A stretch of 64,000 bases of DNA from Lysobacter spongiicola DSM 21749 (GCF_900167055.1 NZ_FUXP01000009.1:47118-111117), one strand, 5' to 3'; positions 47,274 through 57,119 are shown, counted from the first letter of the stretch. The notes: a model not told the origin generated them from the letters alone. Numbers and translations are program-made.

Positions 47274-48890
47274 TCAGTGGCTGATGTCGCCGTGGGCCAG
47301 GTCGCCGTCGCGGATCACCGGCGGCGTGCTGAAGGTGTGGTGCGGCGCCGGGCTCGGCACGGTCCATTCCAGGCCACGTGCACCCTCCCAGGCGCGTTCG
47401 CCGGCGACCACGCCGACCTTCTTCGAACGCCACAGGATGAACGCCATCATGAACGGGGTGACGAACATGCCGAAGGCACCGATCGAGCTGATCATGTTCC
47501 AGTCGGCGAACACCACGTTGTAGTCCGGGATACGGCGCGGCATGCCCGCCAGGCCGAGGAAGTGCTGCGGGAAGAACAGCAGGTTGACGAAGATCATGGT
47601 CCACCAGAAGTGGATCTTCGCCAGCCCCTCGTTGTACATGCGGCCGGTCCACTTCGGCCACCAGTAGTAGACGGCGGCGATGATCGCGAACAGCGCGCCG
47701 GTCACCAGCACGTAGTGGAAGTGCGCCACCACGAAGTAGGTGTCGTGGTACTGGAAGTCGGCAGGCACGATGGCGAGCATCAGGCCGGAGAATCCGCCGA
47801 TGGTGAACAGCAGCACGAAGGCGATCGACCAGAGCATGGGCGACTCGAACGTCAACGAGCCGCGCCACATCGTGGTGACCCAGTTGAACACCTTCACGCC
47901 GGTCGGGATCGAGATCAGCATGGTCGCGTACATGAAGTACAGCTCGCCGCCCAACGGCATGCCGACCGTGAACATGTGGTGGGCCCACACGATGAACGAC
48001 AGGAAGGCGATGGCCGCGGTCGCGTAGACCATGGCCTGGTAACCGAACAACGGCTTGCGGCTGAAGGTCGGGATGATCTCCGACACGATGCCGAACGCCG
48101 GCAGGATCATGATGTAGACCTCGGGGTGCCCGAAGAACCAGAAGATGTGCTGGTACATCACCGGATCGCCGCCGCCGGCCGCGTTGAAGAACGAGGTGGC
48201 GAAGAACTTGTCGGTCAGCAGCATCGTCACCGCGCCGGCCAGCACCGGCATCACGGCGATCAGCAGGAACGCGGTGATCAGCCAGGTCCAGCAGAAGATC
48301 GGCATCTTCAGCAGGTCCATGCCGGGGGCGCGCATGTTGAGCACGGTGGCGATCACGTTGATCGCGCCCATGATCGAGCTGACGCCCATCATGTGGATGG
48401 CGAAGATCGTAAACGCCACGTTGCTGCCACCCTGCAGCGAGAGCGGCGGGTACAGCGTCCAGCCGCCGGCGGGGCCGCCGCCTGGCAGGAACAGCGTCAG
48501 CAGCAGCAGGGTGAACGCGAACGGCAGGATCCAGAACGACCAGTTGTTCATGCGCGGCAGCGCCATGTCCGGCGCACCGATCTGCAGCGGGATCATCCAG
48601 TTGGCGAGCCCGACGAACGCCGGCATCACGCCACCGAAGATCATCACCAGCGCGTGCATGGTGGTCATCTGGTTGAAGAACATCGGGTCCACGAGCTGCA
48701 GGCCCGGGACGAACAGCTCGGAGCGGATCACCACCGACATCGCCGCGCCGATGATGAACATCACGAAGCTGAAGATCAGGTAGAGAGTACCGATGTCCTT
48801 GTGGTTGGTCGAAAAGAACCAGCGGTCGATGAAGCCCTGCTTGTGGTCGTGGGCATCGTGGTGGTCAACAACGGGGTGCGTGGCAGCCAT
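47274..48890 (-). CDS. coxA: cytochrome c oxidase subunit I
   Basis: The catalytic subunit of aa3 oxidase, 538 aa with twelve helices. It carries heme a and the heme a3-CuB centre. Key segments are TTMHALVMIFGGVMPAF (heme ligand His), HIFWFFGHPEVYIMILPAFG (CuB His with cross-linked Tyr in the HPEVY motif), WAHHMFTVGM (two CuB histidines), and VAHFHYVLVTGALFAI (heme ligands). Asn and Asp residues of the D channel are also recognisable near the N-terminus. It is the second gene of the operon, 45 bases after coxB. Confidence 0.98.
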   Translation of the reverse strand: MAATHPVVDHHDAHDHKQGFIDRWFFSTNHKDIGTLYLIFSFVMFIIGAAMSVVIRSELFVPGLQLVDPMFFNQMTTMHALVMIFGGVMPAFVGLANWMIPLQIGAPDMALPRMNNWSFWILPFAFTLLLLTLFLPGGGPAGGWTLYPPLSLQGGSNVAFTIFAIHMMGVSSIMGAINVIATVLNMRAPGMDLLKMPIFCWTWLITAFLLIAVMPVLAGAVTMLLTDKFFATSFFNAAGGGDPVMYQHIFWFFGHPEVYIMILPAFGIVSEIIPTFSRKPLFGYQAMVYATAAIAFLSFIVWAHHMFTVGMPLGGELYFMYATMLISIPTGVKVFNWVTTMWRGSLTFESPMLWSIAFVLLFTIGGFSGLMLAIVPADFQYHDTYFVVAHFHYVLVTGALFAIIAAVYYWWPKWTGRMYNEGLAKIHFWWTMIFVNLLFFPQHFLGLAGMPRRIPDYNVVFADWNMISSIGAFGMFVTPFMMAFILWRSKKVGVVAGERAWEGARGLEWTVPSPAPHHTFSTPPVIRDGDLAHGDISH

Positions 48891-48935
48891 GGCCTACCTC
48901 TGAATACGTATTTTTGTTTCGACGGCCGACGCGGA

Positions 48936-49877
48936 TCAGCCGGCAACCGCGACGGCAGGCGCGGCTTCGGTGTCATCGGAGGATTGTTCTGGGTCGACGG
49001 GAGCCGGCTGCTGCGCCACGGGGGCGTCGGCACCGGCCTTCTGTCCCGCGAGCCAGCGGTCGTACTCGGCCCGCGGCAGGGCCCGCACCACGATCGGCAT
49101 GAACCCGTGGTCCTTGCCACACAGCTCGGCGCACTGGCCGCGATAGACACCCGGTACCGAGATGTCGGTCCAGGCCTCGTTGACGATGCCCGGGATCGCG
49201 TCCTGCTTCCAGCCAAGCGCCGGGACCCACCAGGCGTGGATGACGTCGTCGGCAGTGATGACGAAGCGGATCTTGGTGTCCGTCGGCAGCACCAGCTCGT
49301 TGTCGACGTTCAGGAGGTAGTGGTTGTGCTCGTCCATGTTCGGCGTGATGCCGCTCTGCCGGATGCGGTCGCTCTCGCGGTCCATGCGGCTGGTGAACTC
49401 GACGCCCTCGCCCAGGTATTCGTACTTCCACATCCACTGGTAGCCGGTGACCTTGATGGTCATCTCGGCATCGCGGGTGTCGTACATCTTGATCAGCTTG
49501 GTGGTGGCCGGGGCCGCCATGATCACCAGCAACACCACCGGGATCACGGTCCACAGGATCTCCAGCCGGGTGCTGTGGGTGAACTCCCGGTCGGGCACCG
49601 CACCCTTGGACTTGCGGAACTTGAACATCGCCACGGCCATCGCGCCGAAGACGAGCACGCCGATGCCGACGCATACCCACAACGCCACCATGTGGGCTTC
49701 GTAGGCGTTGTTGGACAGGTGCGTCACGCCACGGTTCATGTTGAGCTGCCAGCGCACCGGATCGGCATCCTGGGCGAAGGCGGCAACGGGCAGCGCCAGG
49801 GCGGCGATGCCGGTGGCCCACTGCTTCAAACGGCCGGCTTTCATCAATTCGAGTCCCGGAATCAGCTTGTTAATCAT
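48936..49877 (-). CDS. coxB: cytochrome c oxidase subunit II
   Basis: It accepts electrons from cytochrome c through the CuA centre. The 313-aa protein has a signal segment (about 17-36, ending AFAQ), two helices (about 63-86 and 106-125), and a periplasmic cupredoxin domain. CuA ligands are visible: His214, Cys249, Glu251, Cys253, His257, Met260 in RGQCAELCGKDHGFM. The aromatic entry patch YQWMWKYEY is conserved. The C-terminal 30 residues form an Ala/Pro tail. It begins the oxidase operon; the ATG follows CAGGAAC. Confidence 0.98.
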   Translation of the reverse strand: MINKLIPGLELMKAGRLKQWATGIAALALPVAAFAQDADPVRWQLNMNRGVTHLSNNAYEAHMVALWVCVGIGVLVFGAMAVAMFKFRKSKGAVPDREFTHSTRLEILWTVIPVVLLVIMAAPATTKLIKMYDTRDAEMTIKVTGYQWMWKYEYLGEGVEFTSRMDRESDRIRQSGITPNMDEHNHYLLNVDNELVLPTDTKIRFVITADDVIHAWWVPALGWKQDAIPGIVNEAWTDISVPGVYRGQCAELCGKDHGFMPIVVRALPRAEYDRWLAGQKAGADAPVAQQPAPVDPEQSSDDTEAAPAVAVAG

Positions 49878-50253
49878 GCGGTTAGTTGTTCCTGCTCCAC
49901 GCGCCGACCCTCCTGTGCCCCATGTTGACGACAGGCAGGGGTACAGGGTTGTCCGCGAGAGGTGGCTGGCGAGCCCGCCCCGGGGCCATTGGCGCCAGTT
50001 CGGCGCATACGGAATATCGCGCCAATGTTAGCCGCCGAGCCCACCTGCGGCAAGCGCGCAGCCCTCCCGGGGGGCGCGGCGTGCCCGGCGGGGCGCCCCC
50101 GCCCGCCCCGGCCCCGCCGCAGCCATCGTGACGCGGCGCTCATTACGCTGAATGCCCCGTCCGCCGGGGCTTCCAGACGCCTGCGTACTCACCCGCCGGG
50201 GACCGTTTTAACCCTAGACTATGCGCCCCTAGATGCGGTGCCCGCGGTCCTTG
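49878..50253. promoter_or_regulatory. 376-base divergent control region of the cox operon and putA
   Basis: It separates coxB (minus) and putA (plus). It holds a 9-bp inverted repeat CATTGGCGC (49987-49995) and GCGCCAATG (50019-50027), 110-150 bases upstream of coxB, which could be an operator. Very GC-rich sequence follows (50060-50120). An AT-rich GTTTTAACCCTAGACTAT stretch lies 30-50 bases before putA and may hold its promoter, but no convincing pair of boxes is seen. No gene is evident. Confidence 0.5.
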
Positions 50254-53200
50254 ATGAACATCGAACTTTCTTCCCGCAACGAGGCGCCGCCGGCACGCTC
50301 GTTGATCACGCCCGACCTGCCCCCGCCGCCGGTGCCGCTGCGTGCGGCGATCACCGCGGCCTGGATCAGGGATGAAGCCGAGCATGTCCACCACCTGCTG
50401 GAACTGGCCCGCCTGCCGGATGCCGAGCGGACGGCCGCGCAGGCGACGGCGGCCGACCTGGTCAGGCGGGTGCGCGAACGCGCGGAGGACCAGGGCGCGA
50501 TCGAGGCGTTCATGCGCCAGTACGACCTGGGCAGCGAAGAGGGCGTGCTGTTGATGTGCGTGGCCGAGGCCCTGCTGCGCATTCCCGACCAGGAGACCAC
50601 GGACAAGCTGATCCGGGACAAGCTCGGCGATGCGGACTGGAAGCGGCACATGGGCCAGTCGCATTCCGTGCTGGTGAACGCTTCCACCTGGGGCCTGATG
50701 CTGACCGGCCACCTGGTCGAGCTTGCCGACGACACCAAGCGGGATGCGCACAATGCGTTCAAGCGCCTGGCCGGCCGCATGGGCGAACCGGTCATCCGCA
50801 TGGCGGTGCGGCAGGCCATGAAGATCATGGGCCACCAGTTCGTGATGGGGCGTTCGATCGGTGAAGCGCTGGCCCGCGCCAAGAAGGGTGGCAACGCCAA
50901 CTACCGCTACTCCTACGACATGCTCGGCGAAGCCGCGCTGACGGACGCCGATGCCCAGCGCTACATGCAGGCCTACCGCGACGCCATCACCGCGATCGGC
51001 GCCGAAGGCGGCCGGCCCGGGGACGACATCTTCGGCCGCGCCAGCATCTCGGTGAAGCTCTCGGCCCTGCATCCGCGCTACGAGCACGCAAAGCGCGAAC
51101 GGGTGCTGGCGGAGCTGACCCCGCGCGTGCTCGAGCTCGCGCGGCTGGCCAAGTCCAGCGGGATCGGCTTCACCGTCGATGCCGAAGAGGCCGATCGCCT
51201 GGAGGTCTCGCTGGACGTCTTCGCAGGCGCCTATGCCGATCCCGCCCTGGAGGGCTGGGAGGGGTGTGGACTGGCGGTGCAGGCCTACCAGAAGCGCGCG
51301 CCGGAAGTGATCGCGTGGCTGGCCGACCTCGGTCGCCGCGTCGGGCGGCGCATTCCGGTTCGCCTGGTGAAGGGTGCCTACTGGGACAGCGAGATCAAGC
51401 GCGCCCAGGTCGACTGCCACCCCGGCTACCCGGTTTTCACGCGCAAGGCCAACACCGACGTGTCGTACCTCGCCTGCGCCCGGGCCATGCTCGATGCCGG
51501 CGATGCCATCTATCCGATGTTCGCCACCCACAACGCCCACACCATCGCCACCGTTCACCGGATGGCGGCGGGCCGACCGTTCGAGTTCCAGAAACTGCAC
51601 GGCATGGGCGATGACCTCTATGCCGAAGTCATGCCCGCCGACCGGCTCGGCGCGCCCTGCCGGGTATATGCGCCGGTGGGCAGCCATGAAGACCTGCTGC
51701 CGTACCTGGTCCGGCGCCTGCTGGAAAACGGCGCCAACTCCAGCTTCGTGAACCGGATCACCGACGAGGACATCGCGGTCGAGGACCTCGTGCGCGATCC
51801 GGTCGATACCGTCCTTGCCTTCGACACCATCCAGCACCCGCGCATTCCGTTGCCGGTGGACGTCTACCGCAGCCATGCCACCTCAATGAAGTTTTGCGAC
51901 AGGAACAACGCCATGGGTGTCAACCTCGCCGACGACGGCCAACTGCGTGCATTGGCCGAGACGGTCAACGGGTCGCTGAAGAACTGGTATGCCGAGCCCC
52001 TGGTACCTGGCGCGACACTGGGTGGCGAGCGCGTCCCGGTGACCAATCCCGCCGACCGACGCGAAGTCGTCGGCCACTGGCTGCCGGCGGATGCGGATAC
52101 CGTGGAGAAGGCGCTGCAGAACGCGGTCGCTGCCCAGCCGCGCTGGGATGCGACGCCCGCGTCGACCCGCGCCGACATCCTCGACCGCGCCGCGGACATG
52201 CTGGAGTCGCGCATGGGCGAGTTCATCGCCATGTGCACCAAGGACGCCGGCAAGACCATTCCCGATGGCGTGGGCGAAGTGCGGGAGGCAGTGGACTTCC
52301 TGCGCTACTACGCATGCCAGGCGCGCGAGATCTTCAAGCCCGAGGAGCTTCCCGGCCCGACCGGCGAAACCAACGTGCTGCACCTGACCGGGCGCGGCGT
52401 GTTCGTCTGCATCAGCCCGTGGAACTTCCCGCTGGCGATCTACATCGGGCAGGTCGCTGCTGCGCTGGCGGCCGGCAACAGCGTGATCGCCAAGCCCGCC
52501 GAGCAGACCAACCTGGTCGGCTACGTCGCCACCCGCCTGATGCACGAGGCGGGCGTGCCCGAGGACGTGCTGCAGTTCGTGCCGGGCGACGGCGCGGTGG
52601 TGGGTGCGGCGCTGACCAAGGACCCGCGCGTGGCGGGCGTGGCGTTCACCGGTTCCAACGAAACCGCCAGCGCCATCAACCGGGCGCTCGCATCGCGCGA
52701 CGGTGCCATCGGCGTGCTGATCGCGGAAACCGGCGGCCAGAACGCGCTCATCGCGGATTCCTCGGCACTGCCGGAACAGCTGGTGAAGGACGCGATCTCC
52801 TCTGCCTTCACCTCGGCCGGACAGCGATGCTCGGCGGCGCGCGTGCTGTTCGTGCAGGAAGACATCGCCGAGCGCGTCACCACGATGCTGGCCGGTGCGA
52901 TGGCGGAGCTCAAGGTGGGCGACCCCGGCCTGTTGTCCACCGACGTCGGCCCGGTCATCGACGAAGATGCCCTGGAGACCCTGCACAAGCACGCCGAACG
53001 GATGGATCGCGAGGCAACGCCGATCGCTACGGTGGATTTGGGCGAAGACGCCGCCCACGGCAGCTTCTTCGCTCCCCGCGCATATGCGCTGGCATCGCTC
53101 GGCCAGTTGGAGAAGGAAGTTTTCGGCCCCGTGCTGCACGTCATCCGCTGGAAGGCGGGGCAACTCGACGGCGTGCTCGATGCCATCAACGGCACCGGCT

Positions 53201-53466
53201 ACGGCCTGACCCTGGGTGTGCACTCCCGGATCGACGCCACCGTCGAGAAGATCGCCGCGAAGATCAAGGTCGGCAACTGCTACGTGAACCGCAACCAGAT
53301 CGGTGCCGTGGTCGGCGTGCAGCCCTTCGGCGGGCAGGGATTGTCCGGCACCGGGCCCAAGGCTGGTGGCCCGCACTACCTGCCGCGCTTCACCACCGAA
53401 AAGACCATCACCATCAACACCACCGCGTCGGGCGGCAACGCCTCGTTGCTCACGCTCGGCGATTGA
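50254..53466 (+). CDS. putA: bifunctional proline dehydrogenase / L-glutamate gamma-semialdehyde dehydrogenase
   Basis: It oxidises proline to glutamate in two steps, feeding electrons to quinone and NAD. The 1070-aa protein has a helical arm, a FAD proline dehydrogenase barrel (about 120-480; RIPVRLVKGAYWDSEIKRAQ) and an aldehyde dehydrogenase (about 560-1050; SVIAKPAEQTNLV, AETGGQNALI, SAGQRCSA with catalytic Cys859). It lacks the ribbon-helix-helix domain of E. coli PutA and so cannot repress its own gene. The ATG at 50254 is chosen; an in-frame ATG at 50233 adds seven residues. A strong terminator follows. Confidence 0.97.
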   Translation: MNIELSSRNEAPPARSLITPDLPPPPVPLRAAITAAWIRDEAEHVHHLLELARLPDAERTAAQATAADLVRRVRERAEDQGAIEAFMRQYDLGSEEGVLLMCVAEALLRIPDQETTDKLIRDKLGDADWKRHMGQSHSVLVNASTWGLMLTGHLVELADDTKRDAHNAFKRLAGRMGEPVIRMAVRQAMKIMGHQFVMGRSIGEALARAKKGGNANYRYSYDMLGEAALTDADAQRYMQAYRDAITAIGAEGGRPGDDIFGRASISVKLSALHPRYEHAKRERVLAELTPRVLELARLAKSSGIGFTVDAEEADRLEVSLDVFAGAYADPALEGWEGCGLAVQAYQKRAPEVIAWLADLGRRVGRRIPVRLVKGAYWDSEIKRAQVDCHPGYPVFTRKANTDVSYLACARAMLDAGDAIYPMFATHNAHTIATVHRMAAGRPFEFQKLHGMGDDLYAEVMPADRLGAPCRVYAPVGSHEDLLPYLVRRLLENGANSSFVNRITDEDIAVEDLVRDPVDTVLAFDTIQHPRIPLPVDVYRSHATSMKFCDRNNAMGVNLADDGQLRALAETVNGSLKNWYAEPLVPGATLGGERVPVTNPADRREVVGHWLPADADTVEKALQNAVAAQPRWDATPASTRADILDRAADMLESRMGEFIAMCTKDAGKTIPDGVGEVREAVDFLRYYACQAREIFKPEELPGPTGETNVLHLTGRGVFVCISPWNFPLAIYIGQVAAALAAGNSVIAKPAEQTNLVGYVATRLMHEAGVPEDVLQFVPGDGAVVGAALTKDPRVAGVAFTGSNETASAINRALASRDGAIGVLIAETGGQNALIADSSALPEQLVKDAISSAFTSAGQRCSAARVLFVQEDIAERVTTMLAGAMAELKVGDPGLLSTDVGPVIDEDALETLHKHAERMDREATPIATVDLGEDAAHGSFFAPRAYALASLGQLEKEVFGPVLHVIRWKAGQLDGVLDAINGTGYGLTLGVHSRIDATVEKIAAKIKVGNCYVNRNQIGAVVGVQPFGGQGLSGTGPKAGGPHYLPRFTTEKTITINTTASGGNASLLTLGD

Positions 53467-53490
53467 TCGCGGGGCCGGCACCGTCCCACG

Positions 53491-53518
53491 AAAAAGCCCC
53501 GCCGAAGCGGGGCTTTTT
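53491..53518. terminator. bidirectional terminator between putA and the fadL-type gene
   Basis: AAAAAGCCCCGC, loop CGAA, GCGGGGCTTTTT: a symmetric stem with A-run and T-run, which serves both converging genes. Confidence 0.95.
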
Positions 53519-53539
53519 CTTTACACGGTCAAAGCGGCA

Positions 53540-54871
53540 TCAGAAACGGTACTGGGCGGAGACGCCGTACAGGTCGGCACCACCGTCGAACGCGCCGTCC
53601 AGCGTGTAGCTGCTGCCATCGATACCGATGTACGGGGTATCGGGCTCGAGGCGGGTGTAGGCGATGTTGAACTCCAGGCTGTCGCTGAAGTTCCAGGTCG
53701 CGCCGATCGAATACCACTGGCGATCCTCGTCCGGCAGGCGCGGAGTGCGGTGCGCATACGTGGTCGGGGTCTCGTCATACGCATAGCCGGCGCGCACGGT
53801 CCAGGCATCGTTCAGCACGTATTCGGCGCCGATCGAGGAGAACCGGGTGGTGTCCCACTCGAACGGCTCGACGCTGTCCGGATCCGGGTTGTCGAACTCG
53901 ACGCGCACTTCCTGCAGCGACTCCCAGCTGGTCTCGGCGTAGGTCGCGGCCATCGAGAAGCGATCGGTGAACTGGTAGTTCACGTCGACCGTGGTCATCG
54001 CCGGCGTGGTGAGCTTGGCACCGGCGCCACCGTCCTGGAACAGCGGACCCATGCCGATCGCGTCGAAGGTGGCGCGCGCCGGGGCGGGCACGGTCCAGTC
54101 GGCATCGCCGCGCAGGTCGTACTTGACCTCCGAACGATGGTTGAGGCCGATGCTCAGCTTGTCGTTGGGACGGAAGTTGACGCCCGCGATCCAACCCATG
54201 CCGGTGTCGTCGCCCTGGATCTCGGCGAAGCCGTCGGCACCTTGCGGCAGGAAGCCGGGAACGCCGGCGCCGCCAAGGGCCGCACCGAAGTCGACCGCCT
54301 TGGAGAGCGTCACGTCCGCCTGGGAGAACGTCAGGCCAACGCCCACCGACAGGTGGTCGGGAATGATGTCGACGGCACCGGTCAGCGCCAGCTCGACCAC
54401 CCGGACGTCGGACTCGACCGCGGAATAGCGGCCCATCCAGTCGTTGTCGTACTTGGTGGCCAGGCCGAACGGCGCGCTGACCATGGCGCCAACCGCGGTG
54501 CCGTTGTCGAACTTGTGCACCACCGAGAACGCCGGGATCGGGGTGAAGTCGCCGGCGTTGCCGCCGTCACCGCCGGTCAGCGGACGGCCGAGGGCGTCCC
54601 AGCCGTCGCCGGTGTATTCGTAGTTCAGGTCGATCATGGTCGCGTCGGCCTGGACCGTCGTGCCCTCGAACTGGGTCATCGTGGCGGGGTTGTTCACCAC
54701 CACCGAGCTGTCACCGGTCTTCACGCCGGCGCCGGCAAAGGCGCTGCCCAGGCCCTTGACGCTGTTCTCCTTGAGCTGGAAGCCGGAAGCCTGGACCTGT
54801 CCCATGGCCAATGCACCAGCGATGCCGAGCGCGAGCGCCGACAGGCGGGTGATGCTGTGTGCGTGTTGCAT
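53540..54871 (-). CDS. FadL/OmpP1-type outer membrane transport protein
   Basis: A 443-aa outer membrane beta-barrel of the FadL/TodX family, taking up long-chain fatty acids or other hydrophobic compounds. It has a signal peptide (1-28, ending VQAS), then GFQLKENSVKGLGSAFAGAG and VVNNPATMTQF, the N-terminal hatch motifs of FadL. The C-terminus ends in an aromatic (YGVSAQYRF). The ligand cannot be told. The ATG at 54871 follows CGGAGA; the frame is open 19 codons further. A good promoter lies upstream and a bidirectional terminator downstream, so it is a single-gene unit. Confidence 0.95.
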   Translation of the reverse strand: MQHAHSITRLSALALGIAGALAMGQVQASGFQLKENSVKGLGSAFAGAGVKTGDSSVVVNNPATMTQFEGTTVQADATMIDLNYEYTGDGWDALGRPLTGGDGGNAGDFTPIPAFSVVHKFDNGTAVGAMVSAPFGLATKYDNDWMGRYSAVESDVRVVELALTGAVDIIPDHLSVGVGLTFSQADVTLSKAVDFGAALGGAGVPGFLPQGADGFAEIQGDDTGMGWIAGVNFRPNDKLSIGLNHRSEVKYDLRGDADWTVPAPARATFDAIGMGPLFQDGGAGAKLTTPAMTTVDVNYQFTDRFSMAATYAETSWESLQEVRVEFDNPDPDSVEPFEWDTTRFSSIGAEYVLNDAWTVRAGYAYDETPTTYAHRTPRLPDEDRQWYSIGATWNFSDSLEFNIAYTRLEPDTPYIGIDGSSYTLDGAFDGGADLYGVSAQYRF

Positions 54872-54952
54872 GCGTGTAATCTCCGTTGGAGTCTTATTGA
54901 TCTCGGTGGCGGCATCGGGGGGCGCCACGCGCCGCCATACGGCGCCGTCTGC

Positions 54953-54982
54953 ACTATAACGCCACGATTAACCTTGTGCTAA
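54953..54982 (-). promoter_or_regulatory. sigma70-like promoter of the fadL-type gene
   Basis: On the minus strand, TTAGCA (54982-54977), an 18-base spacer and TATAGT (54958-54953). The -10 box is strong, the -35 weaker. It lies 82 bases before the ATG. Confidence 0.6.
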
Positions 54983-55073
54983 CAATGAACGCGGCCATTA
55001 CGCCCTGCGCGCCGGGAACCGTTCAGCGGGCCCGGCTGCCGGCGGCGGCGCCTTCTGCAGACACCGGGGACTG

Positions 55074-55769
55074 ATGATGTTCGTGGCGATTCCTTCCCGC
55101 CAGAAACCGCCCGTACGCTGGGCGACCCCGCTGATGTTCGCCGCTCTCTGGGGTTGCTTTACATGGGCCACGTTGCTGCCGCAGAGCGCTCAACGGCACC
55201 TCCTGCTGGAATGGGGCGCGCTGTCGGGCGGGCTGACCACGCCAGCCGACTGGTACGCGGCACTCTTCGACGACAGCCTGCTCCGCCTGATGAGCGCCCT
55301 GTTCCTGCACGCGGACTGGGCCCACCTGCTGGGCAACCTGGTGTTCCTGCTGATCTTCGGGCTGCCGGCCGAACGCACCATGGGCCCATGGCGGTTCCTG
55401 CTGCTGTTCCTGTTGGGAGGCGCCGTCGCCAACCTTGCCGCGGTGATCGCCATTGCCACGCCCGACCGCCTGATCATCGGCGCGAGCGGTGCGGTGTCGG
55501 CCTTGATCGGCGCCTACCTCGCGCTGTTCCCGGGGGCGAAGCTCGGGCTGGTCGTGCCGTTGGGCCTGTTCCTGCAGTTCGTGAAGGTTCCGGCTGCGCT
55601 GTTGATCGGCGTTTGGGCGCTGCTGCAGCTGGTCTTCACCTTCATCGGCCCGGCATTCGGCGCCGTCGCCTGGTCGGCACACCTCGCAGGATTTGCCTTC
55701 GGCGGGGCGTTCGCACTGATCGCGCGCGCCGGCATCGCCCGGCGCATGCGGCAGCGGCGGGGCTTCTGA
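55074..55769 (+). CDS. rhomboid-family intramembrane serine protease
   Basis: A 231-aa inner membrane protease of six helices that cleaves membrane helices. Catalytic Ser138 sits in GASGA and His203 in SAHLAGFAFGG; the supporting HLLGN motif (His84-x-x-x-Asn88) is present. Its substrate is unknown. The start is ATG 55074, with a second ATG next to it; the ribosome site is weak. It converges on ctpA with a 15-base gap. It is divergent from the fadL-type gene across 202 bases. Confidence 0.95.
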   Translation: MMFVAIPSRQKPPVRWATPLMFAALWGCFTWATLLPQSAQRHLLLEWGALSGGLTTPADWYAALFDDSLLRLMSALFLHADWAHLLGNLVFLLIFGLPAERTMGPWRFLLLFLLGGAVANLAAVIAIATPDRLIIGASGAVSALIGAYLALFPGAKLGLVVPLGLFLQFVKVPAALLIGVWALLQLVFTFIGPAFGAVAWSAHLAGFAFGGAFALIARAGIARRMRQRRGF

Positions 55770-55784
55770 GCCGGAGATCGGCAG

Positions 55785-57119
55785 TCAGCCGCTCGTCGCC
55801 CGCGCTCCTGCAGCCATGCGCTTGAGCTCGGCCAGGGCGGCATCGATGTGGATGTCACCATTGAGGACGTCCCCGGCATTGTCGCCGGGGCGGTCGCCCT
55901 CTTCCTCGCCCTGCAGGTGCCCCGGAAGGCTGGCCTCGGTGTAGGTGGGACGCGCCTCCGCCAGGTCCTCTTCGCCCTCGGCCGGACGCAACACGAGATC
56001 GGGTGTAATGCCCAGCGCCTGGATCGACTTGCCGCTGGGGGTGTAATAGCGCGCGGTGGTGAGCTTGACCGAATCGCCATTGTCGAGCGGCAGCAGCGTC
56101 TGCACCGAACCCTTGCCGAAGGTGCGGCTGCCAACAACTCGCGCCCGCTCGTTGTCGCGCAGGGCGCCGGCCAGTACTTCCGAAGCGCTGGCGGACCCGG
56201 CATCTACCATCACCACCACCGGCGCGCCATCGAGGCGGTCTCCGGGTGTGGCCCGGAACTCGGCATCGCTGATCGGGATGCGGCCGCGGGTGCTCACGAT
56301 GCCCCCGTCTTCCAGCAGGGCATCGGCGATCTGTACCGCAGAGCTCAGCAGGCCACCCGGGTTGCTGCGCAGGTCGATGACCAGCCCCTCCAGGGCGCCG
56401 CCCGCTTCTTCGGCGAGGGTGCCCAGTTGCCGCTCGAATTCGGCGGCCGTGTCGGCCTGGAAGGCGCTGATCCGCACGTAGCCGAAGCCCGGCTCCAGCA
56501 AGCGGCTGCGGACGCTGGCGATGCGGATGGTTTCACGCTGCACTTCGATGGTGAGCGGTTCGGCGACGCCGTCTCGCACGATGGTCAGCTCGACACTGGT
56601 ACCCGGCGCTCCACGCAGTGGCGCGGAACTGTCGAAATTGGTCTCGGTGAGCGGCTCACCGTCAATCCCGGTGATCAGGTCCCCGGCCATGACGCCCGCC
56701 CGGGCGGCCGGTGTGTCATCGATGGGGGAGATGACGCGCAGCATCCCGTCGGGCTGGCGAACGATCTCGACGCCGATGCCGTCGTAGTTGCCCCGGGACT
56801 GCTCGTCGAAGTTCTCCGCGGCGTCGCCTTCCAGGTAGGCACTGTGGGGATCCAGGTCGAGCAGCAGCCCGCGGATCGCCGACTGCATCAGCTCGCGGTC
56901 CTCGACCGGCTCGACGTAGGCCTGCTTCACCGCGCCGTAGACGGCGACGTAGCGGCGGATTTCGTCCAAGGGCACGCGCGAGGCGTCGACGGCGGCTTGC
57001 CCGTCGGCCGCCTCGACGCGCGGGTCCTGCTGGCCCGCCTGCTCCTGGGCCTGCAGTGGGGCGGCGCCAAGTGCGAGGGCGATGGCAAGTGGAACAACGA
57101 GCGGATGGCGAAGGTGCAT
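55785..57119 (-). CDS. ctpA: S41-family carboxy-terminal processing protease
   Basis: A 444-aa periplasmic tail-specific protease. A signal peptide (1-24, ending LQAQ) is followed by a PDZ domain (about 110-195, with GIGVEIVRQPDGMLRVISPIDDTPAARAGVMAGDLI) and the S41 core. The Ser/Lys dyad is Ser311 (GSASASEVLAGAL) and Lys336 (FGKGSVQ). A 90-residue acidic tail follows the core. It comes after gpmI and envC on the same strand, a common order. A GGAG site precedes the ATG at 57119; the frame is open further, to 57221. Confidence 0.95.
   Translation of the reverse strand: MHLRHPLVVPLAIALALGAAPLQAQEQAGQQDPRVEAADGQAAVDASRVPLDEIRRYVAVYGAVKQAYVEPVEDRELMQSAIRGLLLDLDPHSAYLEGDAAENFDEQSRGNYDGIGVEIVRQPDGMLRVISPIDDTPAARAGVMAGDLITGIDGEPLTETNFDSSAPLRGAPGTSVELTIVRDGVAEPLTIEVQRETIRIASVRSRLLEPGFGYVRISAFQADTAAEFERQLGTLAEEAGGALEGLVIDLRSNPGGLLSSAVQIADALLEDGGIVSTRGRIPISDAEFRATPGDRLDGAPVVVMVDAGSASASEVLAGALRDNERARVVGSRTFGKGSVQTLLPLDNGDSVKLTTARYYTPSGKSIQALGITPDLVLRPAEGEEDLAEARPTYTEASLPGHLQGEEEGDRPGDNAGDVLNGDIHIDAALAELKRMAAGARATSG

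Noticed and set aside
47223..49928. 901-codon open frame on the plus strand
   Set aside because: Antisense to coxA and coxB, very rich in His/Gln/Asp/Arg from the opposite strand's codon bias.
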